Assembly (NCBI GenBank): GCA_011390085.1
Contig: JAABTB010000172.1
Span: 1 to 5,618, forward strand
Origin: Desulfobacula sp.
GTDB lineage: Bacteria > Desulfobacterota > Desulfobacteria > Desulfobacterales > Desulfobacteraceae
Direction: 5' to 3'
DNA: 5,618 bases
In this document: in pieces, positions 1-5,618 of the stretch
Layout of the letters: each line of letters starts with the position of its first letter
Position numbering within the stretch: the stretch's first letter is position 1
Program-made: the position numbers and the translations under genes
The notes under the pieces: model-generated
Seen by the model: the letters and a program-made list of their open reading frames with translations, nothing else
What the model was told of the DNA's origin: nothing
Database searches by the model: none

Positions 1-367
1 ATACCTGGATCACCTTTTCATCTATTTCACAGATATCAATGGATAAAACCATGTCATGCTTTGCAACCTCCCTTAATATCCCTCCGTCTCCGCCCCCGAT
101 GACCAGAACTTTTTCCGGGCAGGGGTGGGCAAACAAAGGAATATGGGCCAGCATTTCCTGGTAGGCGAATTCATCAAAATCCGTGAGCTGGATAATGCCG
201 TCCAGGACCAGCATCCGTCCGTGATGCCGGGTTTCATAAAGATCAATCTGTTGAAAACGGCTTTTTTGGGAATACAGAAGCGTTTCGATTTCAATGGAAA
301 CTGCAATACCGGGCCACATCTCCGAGGTTTCGGAAAACCATCCGTTCATCATTTTTTCAGGGGTCAA
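1..367 (-). CDS. speE: Spermidine synthase, N-terminal part (cut by the window edge)
   Basis: This enzyme transfers the aminopropyl group of decarboxylated S-adenosylmethionine to putrescine, giving spermidine and methylthioadenosine in the cytoplasm. About 122 codons are visible, against a usual family length near 280, so the C-terminal part lies off the left edge. With the proposed TTG start, the small N-terminal beta domain reads GRMLVLDGIIQ (residues 50-60) followed by DEFAYQEM (65-72), both typical of the family. The Rossmann nucleotide-binding loop IGGGDGG follows at 90-96, and CEID (113-116) matches the acidic strand end that holds the ribose of the cosubstrate. TTG at 367-365 is preferred because a GGA lies about 6 bases upstream; in-frame ATGs at 352 and 349 lack a good ribosome binding site. 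It follows the HDOD gene by about 71 bases with no visible terminator, so cotranscription is plausible. The family call is firm. The substrate could be another polyamine, since the relevant C-terminal residues are not visible. Confidence 0.93.
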   Translation of the reverse strand, partial: MTPEKMMNGWFSETSEMWPGIAVSIEIETLLYSQKSRFQQIDLYETRHHGRMLVLDGIIQLTDFDEFAYQEMLAHIPLFAHPCPEKVLVIGGGDGGILREVAKHDMVLSIDICEIDEKVIQV

Positions 368-370
368 TTG

Positions 371-384
371 TTCCGTTGTCCTTT
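371..384 (-). promoter_or_regulatory. Candidate ribosome binding sites for spermidine synthase (decide the start)
   Basis: Read on the minus strand, AAGGA lies at 384-380 and GGAA at 374-371. GGAA is 3 bases from the TTG at 367 (about 6 counted from GGA), and AAGGA is 12 bases from it. The sequence just before the ATG at 352 (CCCCTGAAAAA) has no purine-rich Shine-Dalgarno element. This favours the TTG, although neither site is ideal and the true start remains open. Confidence 0.4.
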
Positions 385-438
385 ATTCATTCCGGAAAGA
401 TATATTCACAATCCAATGGGGTTCAGCCGGAAGCGCCG

Positions 439-1701
439 TTATTGTTTCAACTGCATTTCGCTCAGCTTGTTGGCCCATTCAAGGGCCTGGCAATAGGCTT
501 CCTTGACCTTGGCCGTATCCAGGCCAAGCTGGGCGATCATGGTTTCCGTCTTTTCAAATGCCGCTTCCTCCAGATACCGGGCCAGTTTCAAAAGGGGAAC
601 ATATTCGTTGTTGGCCTGCATAAGCAGCGCTCCCTTGAGTTTATCCGCCAGGGGAAGGTATTTTAAAATTTCGGCCATGGGCTGGTTCAGCAAGGCATCC
701 AGAAGGGAAAACATTCCCAGAAGAAAAAGCGAATCCGGTTCAAATCCCCAGAAATCATGGGACCGGCCCACCTGTTCAAGGAATTTCCCCCTTTGGGCGG
801 AAAGGAAAACCAGTTCCGAAGCGTTCCTGTTTTCCGACACCTCGGACAAAAGAACAACCCTGAGCCAGTTTTTCAGATTATTCCACCCCATCATGGTAAT
901 GGCATCCTTGATGGAATCAATTTTCCGTCTGAACCCAAAGGAGGCTGAATTCAGATAGGCCAACAGCCGGAAGCTGATGGCCACGTCGGCCTGGATGGCT
1001 GTGGCAAGGGCGGAAAAATCAGGGTCCGTATTTTCAATGGCCTTCATCAATTCAAATCTGGAAACCGTTCCGGACAAGACCCGTTTGACCGATACATCTT
1101 CCTGCTTTTTAAAAAACGACCCCTTGAAAAAAGTGAACCCGGCCCTGCAGCAGACATCAAAGGCCGCCTTGGTATTGACCCGCTCTGCAAGAATCCCGGT
1201 CTTATAGGGAGATGCGTCTTGGCAGACGCACAGGAGCCCCGGCAGAACCATGGCGGAGATATCCAGAGATATCATATCGGCCAGGTCATACACCGCCTTA
1301 CAGGCCTCGTGGTTTTTAACCCAGGGAACCGTCACCTGATAGCCGTCTTTTTTTAGTTTGACCAATATGGCAAGAAAGGACTCCGGCAGTCCTTCCGGAC
1401 TGGAGAGCTTGATCACCGTGCGCCCCGGAGGCAGGGCATAGGGAAGGTTTTTCATGATATTTTTCCCGGAGAACCGGATCATGATTTTTTTTTCCCTGTC
1501 CATGATCTGATCCAGGGCCAGGGCGGTTCCCGACATGAGATCCGGCGTAAGGCCGTCCCCGGTTTTCGGGCAGATGGGTTTATCCTCGTCGGCAGACAGA
1601 TACACCAGTTCATAGCCCCAGAGATTTTTTTTACCGTCAAATATGGGAAGTCTTGCAAAGGTAACCGGAGTCTGCCGGTTCTCATCTTTTTCAGTGTTCA
1701 T
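439..1701 (-). CDS. Degenerate EAL-like plus HDOD domain signalling protein
   Basis: This 420-residue cytoplasmic protein has no signal peptide or membrane segment that I can see. Residues about 14-200 follow the outline of the EAL-like half of YuxH-type proteins: ARLPIFD (16-22), GYELVYLS (29-36), AERVNTKAAFD (172-182) and AGFTFFKGSFF (187-197). The catalytic signature is lost: EAL is ELV (31-33), the region of the DDFG motif reads VPWV (125-128), and the usual FQG is FKG. It is therefore unlikely to hydrolyse c-di-GMP. Residues about 212-400 form an HDOD domain, with DPDFSALATAIQADVAISFRLL (226-247, written here as DPDF...FRLL in key residues), LNSASFG (250-256) and SIKDAITMMGW (263-273). 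HDOD domains resemble HD hydrolases but lack the metal ligands, and usually act in signalling or as scaffolds. The ATG is supported by GGAGG at 1710-1706 with a 4-base spacer. The gene starts 26 bases after the phosphorylase stop. The partner and the signal are unknown. Confidence 0.9.
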   Translation of the reverse strand: MNTEKDENRQTPVTFARLPIFDGKKNLWGYELVYLSADEDKPICPKTGDGLTPDLMSGTALALDQIMDREKKIMIRFSGKNIMKNLPYALPPGRTVIKLSSPEGLPESFLAILVKLKKDGYQVTVPWVKNHEACKAVYDLADMISLDISAMVLPGLLCVCQDASPYKTGILAERVNTKAAFDVCCRAGFTFFKGSFFKKQEDVSVKRVLSGTVSRFELMKAIENTDPDFSALATAIQADVAISFRLLAYLNSASFGFRRKIDSIKDAITMMGWNNLKNWLRVVLLSEVSENRNASELVFLSAQRGKFLEQVGRSHDFWGFEPDSLFLLGMFSLLDALLNQPMAEILKYLPLADKLKGALLMQANNEYVPLLKLARYLEEAAFEKTETMIAQLGLDTAKVKEAYCQALEWANKLSEMQLKQ

Positions 1702-1727
1702 TCTTCCTCCGCTGAAACTTAGGTTGG

Positions 1728-4199
1728 TTATGGAAGCGGGGTTGCTCCCCAGATATGGTCTGCATATTCCCGAACCGCCCGGTCACTGGAAAATTTTCCC
1801 ATATGGGCGGTATTCAGGATCGACATCCGTGTCCAAAGGCCTTGGTCCTTATAGGTTTTTGCAACCCTTTCCTGGGTTAAGGCATAGCTTTCAAAATCCG
1901 CCAGCACCAGGTAATAGTCCCCTCCCTCCAGAAGGGAATGGACAATGGGGCGAAATAATTGGGGGTTCTCCGGAGAAAAATATCCGGAATCGATCATGTC
2001 CATAATTTTTCGGATCTCCGGGTTGCCTTCATAATATTGTCTTGAATGATAGCCTTCCTGTTTTTTTTGGACCACCTCATCGGCCGTGAGCCCGAAAATA
2101 AAGATATTCTCCTTGCCCACCTCCTCCATGATTTCCACATTGGCGCCGTCCAGGGTTCCGACGGTCAGTGCCCCGTTCAAGGCAAATTTCATATTGCCCG
2201 TACCCGAAGCTTCCAGTCCTGCCGTGGAGATCTGCTCGGAAACATCGGCGGCAGGAATGAGTTTTTCCGCCTGGGAAATGCAATAATTGGGCAGAAAGAT
2301 CACACTGAGTTTTCCTCTCACCAGGGGGTCTTTATTAATGGTTTCGGAAACCGAGGTGATGAGCTTGATGATGAGCTTTGCCTGCAAATAGGCCGGAGCC
2401 GCCTTTCCGGCAAAGAAAAAACTGCGGCTGATGTCGACGTCCACCCGGTTTTCCCTGATCCGGTTATACAGATGGATCACATGGAAGATATTCAGCAGTT
2501 GCCGCTTGTATTCATGCATGCGTTTGGCATGGATATCAAACAGGGCATTGGGGTTGACCCCCTTCCCGGTTTTTCTCAGGGTATACCGGGCCAGCCGTTT
2601 TTTATTCTCAAATTTCACCTTTTGCCATTTTTCCTGGAAAAGAGAATCTTCTGCATAGGGAACGAGATTTTTCAGAAGAGACAGGTCCGATACCCAGTAC
2701 GGGCCGATAACCGAGGTAATAAGCCCGGAAAGTCCGGAATTGGACTGGTGCAGCCATCGTCTCGGGGTAATGCCGTTGGTGATGTTTCGAATTCTGCCGG
2801 GGTAGATCCGGTGAAACTCTTTAAAGAGGCTGGTTTTCAGAATATGGGAATGCAGGGCCGCCACCCCGTTGACCGAATGGCTGCCGATAATGGCCAGATG
2901 GGCCATCCGTATCCTTTTGGTATGGCCTTCCTGGATGACGGACAGCCTTTCGCACAGGTCCGGGTCGGCGGGGTAGTCTTTTTTCAGGTCCTCCAGAAAT
3001 CGCCGGTTGATTTCATAAATGATCTCCATATGACGCGGCAAAAGCCTTCCCAATAAGGATACCGGCCAGGTTTCAAGCGCTTCGGGCAGGACGGTATGAT
3101 TGGTATAGGCAAAGGTTTTTCCACAGATGGACCAGGCCTCATACCAGGAAAGCCCATGCTCGTCCATTAAAAGCCGCATGAGTTCGGGAACGGCAATGGT
3201 GGGATGGGTATCGTTCAACTGGATGGCGGCCCAGTCGGAAAAGGCGTCAAAAGACTGGTATTCCTTCCTGTACTGGAAAATAATATCCTGGAGGGTGGCC
3301 GACACAAAGAAAAACTGCTGTTTGAGCCTCAGTTCCTTTCCCTTCTCGCTTTCATCACTGGGGTAAAGCACCTTGGAAATGGACTCGCTCAAGACCTTGT
3401 CTTCCGCAGCCCGGATATAGTCGCCGCGGTTAAAAAAGTCCAGATCGAATTCCCGGCTGGATGTGGCCGTCCAAAGCCTCATATTGGTGACAAATTCATC
3501 CCCGACCCCGGGGATCATCATATCACAGGCCAGGGCCATAACTTCCTGGGTATCCACAAGGCGGAACCGCTGGTTTCCCAGAATATCGGTATAGGCCTCG
3601 GACCGGCCGTAGAATCCGACCTTGTAAATATTTTCAAACCGCATGATTTCCCAGGGATTGCCCCGGCGCATCCAATTGTCGCTTTTTTCCTGCTGATACC
3701 CGTCTTTCAATACCTGGTAAAAAATACCAAAATCATAGCGGATCCCATACCCGTATCCCGGAAGTCTCAACCGTGCAATGGAATCCATATAGCAGGAGGC
3801 AAGACGCCCAAGGCCGCCGTTGCCGAGCCCCGGGTCCCATTCCTCTTCTTCAATGGCGTCCAGATCAAATCCAAAGTCTGAAAGAACCTGACGGGTAATC
3901 GCCTCTATATCCAGGGAAATAATATAATTTTTCAAAAACCGGCCGGGCAGGAATTCAAGGGACAGGTAAAATATCCGTTTGGACAGATTGTCCCGGCAGG
4001 CTTTCTGGGTTTTGATCCAATGGTTGATCAACCGGTTTTTCAGGCTGAAGGCAAGTCCCATATAGCAGGTATACCGATTCATTTCTTCAGGATCAAGGCC
4101 GAGATTGAATCGGATATTATAAAAAATTTCCTGTTTCAGCCTATCGGTTTCAGAGCCTGAGCATTCGTTGCTTTCGCCGGGAACATGGTTTTGATCCAA
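1728..4199 (-). CDS. glgP: Glycogen / alpha-glucan phosphorylase
   Basis: This cytoplasmic, pyridoxal-phosphate-dependent GT35 enzyme removes glucose from the non-reducing ends of alpha-1,4-glucan with phosphate, giving glucose-1-phosphate. At 823 residues it is full length for bacterial members. Visible landmarks are GLGNGGLGRLAS (124-135), GYGYGIRYDFG (148-158), QLNDTHPTIAVPELMRLL (327-344), TNHTVLPEALE (366-376) with the catalytic-site His368, KRMHEYKRQLLN (559-570) with Lys559, Arg560 and Lys565, and EASGTGNMKFALNG (663-676), where Lys671 should carry the cofactor. By remembered alignment these match rabbit His377, Lys568, Arg569, Lys574 and Lys680. The start is TTG, backed by GGAGG 8 bases upstream; the next in-frame Met is at residue 40, inside the conserved fold. 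It lies 24 bases after the aldolase gene, which suggests shared transcription. A rabbit-type AMP site looks absent: QDII is followed by FQ (308-309) where the animal enzyme has two arginines. Specificity for glycogen rather than maltodextrin cannot be read from the sequence. Confidence 0.97.
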   Translation of the reverse strand: MDQNHVPGESNECSGSETDRLKQEIFYNIRFNLGLDPEEMNRYTCYMGLAFSLKNRLINHWIKTQKACRDNLSKRIFYLSLEFLPGRFLKNYIISLDIEAITRQVLSDFGFDLDAIEEEEWDPGLGNGGLGRLASCYMDSIARLRLPGYGYGIRYDFGIFYQVLKDGYQQEKSDNWMRRGNPWEIMRFENIYKVGFYGRSEAYTDILGNQRFRLVDTQEVMALACDMMIPGVGDEFVTNMRLWTATSSREFDLDFFNRGDYIRAAEDKVLSESISKVLYPSDESEKGKELRLKQQFFFVSATLQDIIFQYRKEYQSFDAFSDWAAIQLNDTHPTIAVPELMRLLMDEHGLSWYEAWSICGKTFAYTNHTVLPEALETWPVSLLGRLLPRHMEIIYEINRRFLEDLKKDYPADPDLCERLSVIQEGHTKRIRMAHLAIIGSHSVNGVAALHSHILKTSLFKEFHRIYPGRIRNITNGITPRRWLHQSNSGLSGLITSVIGPYWVSDLSLLKNLVPYAEDSLFQEKWQKVKFENKKRLARYTLRKTGKGVNPNALFDIHAKRMHEYKRQLLNIFHVIHLYNRIRENRVDVDISRSFFFAGKAAPAYLQAKLIIKLITSVSETINKDPLVRGKLSVIFLPNYCISQAEKLIPAADVSEQISTAGLEASGTGNMKFALNGALTVGTLDGANVEIMEEVGKENIFIFGLTADEVVQKKQEGYHSRQYYEGNPEIRKIMDMIDSGYFSPENPQLFRPIVHSLLEGGDYYLVLADFESYALTQERVAKTYKDQGLWTRMSILNTAHMGKFSSDRAVREYADHIWGATPLP

Positions 4200-4207
4200 T
4201 ATAAAAT

Positions 4208-4212
4208 CCTCC
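4208..4212 (-). promoter_or_regulatory. Shine-Dalgarno site fixing the TTG start of the phosphorylase
   Basis: Read on the minus strand, GGAGG (4212-4208) is followed by the 8-base spacer ATTTTATA and then TTG at 4199-4197. No ATG lies at a usable distance in frame. This strong site sits entirely in the 24-base gap after the aldolase stop codon. Confidence 0.75.
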
Positions 4213-4223
4213 AGATTATGGGG

Positions 4224-5216
4224 TTAGGCCTTGCCTGCCGAGCCCAGGACATGATTGATTTTGTGTATATAAAGTCTCTTCAGGGAATCCCGGGCCGGTC
4301 CCAGATATTTTCTGGGGTCAAATTCCCCGGGAGATTCAAAAAATACTTTCCGGATGGCCGCCGTCATGGCAAGCCTTCCGTCGGAATCAATATTGATCTT
4401 GCTGACGGAAAGCGCAGCCGCTTTCCTGAGCTGGTCTTCCGGGATGCCCACGGCATTTTCAAGTTTTCCGCCATATTGATTAATGGTTTTCACCTCTTCC
4501 TCGGGAACGGAAGAAGAGCCGTGGAGAACAATGGGAAATCCTTTCAACCGTTTTTCAACCTCTTTCAGAATATCAAATCGTAACGGTGGCGGTACGAGGG
4601 TCCCTTTTTCATTCCGGGTGCACTGTCCAGGCGTAAATTTATTGGCCCCGTGGGAGGTGCCGATGGATATGGCCAGGGAATCCACCCGGGTCCGTTTGAC
4701 AAAATCCTCCACCTCATCCGGTTTTGTATAGCTGGATGTTTCAGAACTGACCTCATCTTCAACCCCGGCCAGAACACCCAGCTCCCCTTCCACCGTCACA
4801 TCGCGCCCATGGGCGAATTCAACCACCCGGGCCGTCAGTTCGATATTCTGTTCATAGGGATGGTGAGAACCGTCAATCATGACCGATGAAAACCCCATGT
4901 CAATACAGTTTTGACACAGCTCAAAGGTATCGCCGTGATCCAGGTGAAGCGCAATGGGGATTTCATAGCCCAGTTCCTTGGCATAGGCCACGGCGCCCTG
5001 GGCCATATATCGCAAAAGGGTTTGATTGGCATATTTTCTGGCGCCGGAGGATACCTGGAGAATCACCGGTGATTTAGTTTCAACGCAGGCCTGGATGATG
5101 GCCTGAAGTTGTTCCATATTGTTGAAATTATAAGCAGGGACCGCATAACCGCCGGTTGCTGCTTTTTGGAGCATGTCACGGGTATTGACAAGCCCGATAT
5201 CCTTATAGCTGATCAT
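4224..5216 (-). CDS. fba: Class II fructose-bisphosphate aldolase
   Basis: This zinc-dependent enzyme reversibly splits fructose-1,6-bisphosphate into dihydroxyacetone phosphate and glyceraldehyde-3-phosphate in glycolysis and gluconeogenesis. The 330 residues form one TIM barrel with the class II motifs: AYNFNNMEQLQAII (28-41), HLDHGD (91-96) with the likely catalytic Asp93 and zinc ligand His94, VEGELG (142-147), GTSHG (186-190) with zinc ligand His189, LHGSSS (231-236) with zinc ligand His232, and NIDSDGR (275-281) for phosphate binding. A segment at about 191-212, rich in Pro and polar residues, lengthens the loop after GTSHG compared with short Bacillus-type enzymes. I recall similar 330-residue aldolases in spirochaetes and Bacteroidetes. 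The ATG follows GGGG (5227-5224) with a 7-base spacer. It is the first gene of the leftward cluster, with a possible promoter just upstream. A related ketose-bisphosphate aldolase activity, for example on tagatose-1,6-bisphosphate, is possible but less likely given the glycolytic setting. Confidence 0.95.
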   Translation of the reverse strand: MISYKDIGLVNTRDMLQKAATGGYAVPAYNFNNMEQLQAIIQACVETKSPVILQVSSGARKYANQTLLRYMAQGAVAYAKELGYEIPIALHLDHGDTFELCQNCIDMGFSSVMIDGSHHPYEQNIELTARVVEFAHGRDVTVEGELGVLAGVEDEVSSETSSYTKPDEVEDFVKRTRVDSLAISIGTSHGANKFTPGQCTRNEKGTLVPPPLRFDILKEVEKRLKGFPIVLHGSSSVPEEEVKTINQYGGKLENAVGIPEDQLRKAAALSVSKINIDSDGRLAMTAAIRKVFFESPGEFDPRKYLGPARDSLKRLYIHKINHVLGSAGKA

Positions 5217-5238
5217 GATTTTTCCCCTTTACTGAATA

Positions 5239-5244
5239 ATTATA
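5239..5244 (-). promoter_or_regulatory. Possible -10 element of the aldolase promoter
   Basis: The minus strand reads TATAAT at 5244-5239, an exact sigma-70 -10 hexamer 22 bases before the aldolase ATG. Transcription would start near 5232 and leave a leader of about 16 bases that still contains the ribosome binding site. The position 17 bases further upstream reads AAAAGA, which is a poor -35, and there is no TGn extension. The promoter would therefore need an activator, or the match is chance in AT-rich DNA. Confidence 0.35.
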
Positions 5245-5284
5245 GACCCACGGCTGAATGATCTTTTTTAAAGCATAAACCGTC

Positions 5285-5349
5285 TGATTTTGATTCACAC
5301 AAAGATAGGTGAGCTTACATCATCTGATAACGCAAAACAATTAAAATCA
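5285..5349. repeat. Separated inverted repeat, 11-base arms
   Basis: TGATTTTGATT at 5285-5295 and AATTAAAATCA at 5339-5349 are reverse complements at 10 of 11 positions, with 43 bases between them. The pair sits upstream of the aldolase -10 and could be two operator half-sites. The arms are AT-rich, so chance is a real alternative. Confidence 0.3.
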
Positions 5350-5360
5350 AGACGCAACAA
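5330..5360. repeat. Short direct repeat about two helical turns apart
   Basis: ACGCAAAACAA (5330-5340) and ACGCAACAA (5352-5360) share the core ACGCAA and the end ACAA, and begin 22 bases apart. That places them on the same face of the helix, as expected for two subunits of a regulator. The second copy overlaps neither coding region. The match is short and may be coincidental. Confidence 0.25.
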
Positions 5361-5367
5361 GAAATTT

Positions 5368-5402
5368 CCTTTGCCGGGCAGGATTGAAAATCTTCGGAAA
5401 GG
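5368..5402 (+). repeat. Bulged stem-loop upstream of the cupin gene
   Basis: CCTTTGCCG (5368-5376) pairs with CGGAAAGG (5395-5402) over 8 base pairs, with G5373 bulged. Inside it, 5380-5385 pairs with 5389-5394 over 6 pairs, one of them G-U, closing a GAA loop; 5377-5379 form a one-sided bulge. The G-U pair makes the fold better as plus-strand RNA. No run of T follows, so it is not a typical terminator. It lies 72 bases before the cupin ATG and could be a leader structure or a protein-binding palindrome. Confidence 0.35.
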
Positions 5403-5474
5403 TGTTAACTTATTGGCATTGAATTTTACGTGCAGAATCGGATAAAAACCCTGCATTCAAACAAGGAGAAAATC

Positions 5475-5618
5475 ATGGAAGAAAAAAAAGACCTGCTGAT
5501 CAAAAATATTCCCTTTTCAATTCCTGTGGATATTGTTAACCTTGTAGATTATGAAGAAGGACGGGTGGTCAGCCGGACCCTTTGTGCAAAACCCCAGGTC
5601 AATATCACCCTTTTTGCC
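5475..5618 (+). CDS. Cupin-domain protein, N-terminal part (cut by the window edge)
   Basis: Only the first 48 codons are visible and the frame stays open to the right edge. The ATG is supported by AAGGAG at 5463-5468 with a 6-base spacer. The segment NLVDYEEGRVVSRTL (22-36) followed by VNITLFA (42-48) resembles the start of small, roughly 110-residue cupin proteins, in which an LVxYxEGxVVSxTL element precedes the first cupin strand and the metal-binding histidines come later. Those histidines are off the window, so metal binding and function cannot be judged. No signal peptide is seen. The gene is divergent from the aldolase cluster and may share its control region. The frame and start look solid; the family call comes from remembered sequence similarity of a short stretch. 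Confidence 0.75.
   Translation, partial: MEEKKDLLIKNIPFSIPVDIVNLVDYEEGRVVSRTLCAKPQVNITLFA

Larger units (their letters stand above)
5217..5474. other. Divergent intergenic region between aldolase and cupin genes
   Basis: These 258 bases separate two genes read in opposite directions, so they should carry both promoters. They are more AT-rich than the flanking genes. I find a consensus -10 for the aldolase, an inverted-repeat pair, a short direct-repeat pair and a bulged stem-loop, each listed separately. No convincing sigma-70 promoter is evident for the cupin gene. TTGAAA at 5384-5389 with TAACTT at 5406-5411 is a weak candidate with a 16-base spacer. No coding sequence, tRNA or Rho-independent terminator is visible. 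Confidence 0.7.

Noticed and set aside
73..306. Minus-strand open frame of 77 codons overlapping spermidine synthase
   Set aside because: The neighbouring frame encodes clear spermidine synthase motifs (IGGGDGG, DEFAYQEM), so this is a shadow of that gene.
390..397. TTCCGGAA palindrome between the HDOD and spermidine synthase genes, as a terminator
   Set aside because: The 8-base palindrome has no loop, does not extend further and has no following T-run in the direction of transcription.
2046..3056. Long open frame (336 codons) on the plus strand opposite the phosphorylase gene
   Set aside because: It lies wholly antisense to an unmistakable phosphorylase, its translation matches no family I know, and biased codon use on the true strand commonly leaves such stop-free shadows.
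3204..3881. Open frame of 225 codons on the plus strand, also opposite the phosphorylase
   Set aside because: The same reasoning applies: it is fully antisense, has no recognisable motif, and no good ribosome binding site was noted.
5290..5310. Possible CRP- or FNR-type site around the TTGATTCACA stretch
   Set aside because: Only one half-site resembles the consensus; the other half does not match at the required spacing.
5413..5431. TTGGCA as a sigma-54 or sigma-70 promoter element for the cupin gene
   Set aside because: The sigma-54 -12 position reads TTTA rather than TTGC, and no -10-like hexamer lies 16-18 bases downstream; GATAAA is 22 bases away.

Overview
The window looks like chromosomal housekeeping and carbon-storage DNA from a Gram-negative bacterium with a roughly balanced base composition. 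The best guess is a Desulfobacterota-type organism (the Desulfobacter, Desulfobacula or Desulfotignum kind of sulfate reducer). That guess rests on the flavour of the proteins (a 330-residue class II aldolase, an EAL-like/HDOD protein, a spermidine synthase beside sugar-phosphate genes) and on remembered relatives. No rRNA or other phylogenetic marker is present, so the assignment is tentative.

Layout. Four genes are read leftward on the minus strand. In transcription order they are class II fructose-bisphosphate aldolase (4224-5216), glycogen/alpha-glucan phosphorylase (1728-4199), a signalling protein with a degenerate EAL-like domain followed by HDOD (439-1701), and the N-terminal part of spermidine synthase, cut by the left edge (1-367). 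The gaps are 24, 26 and about 71 bases, and I see no convincing terminator in any of them, so the four could form one operon. Two of the starts appear to be TTG: a well-supported one for the phosphorylase and a less certain one for spermidine synthase. A 258-base intergenic region (5217-5474) separates this cluster from a divergent plus-strand gene, whose first 48 codons (5475-5618) resemble a small cupin-domain protein.

How the genes may work together. The phosphorylase releases glucose-1-phosphate from stored glycogen, and the aldolase works in lower glycolysis/gluconeogenesis, so the first two genes form a sensible storage and central-carbon pair. The HDOD protein lacks the residues expected of an active c-di-GMP phosphodiesterase and is more likely a protein-protein scaffold or signalling output. 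A role in controlling reserve use is inference from position only. Spermidine synthase has no obvious metabolic link to the others.

The intergenic region holds a consensus -10 hexamer close to the aldolase start, an 11-base inverted-repeat pair, a short direct-repeat pair, and a bulged stem-loop upstream of the cupin gene. I see no tRNA, rRNA, CRISPR array, insertion sequence, phage gene or defence system. Nothing here is strong evidence for a new biological system; the most interesting element is the HDOD regulator embedded in a glycogen-metabolism cluster.
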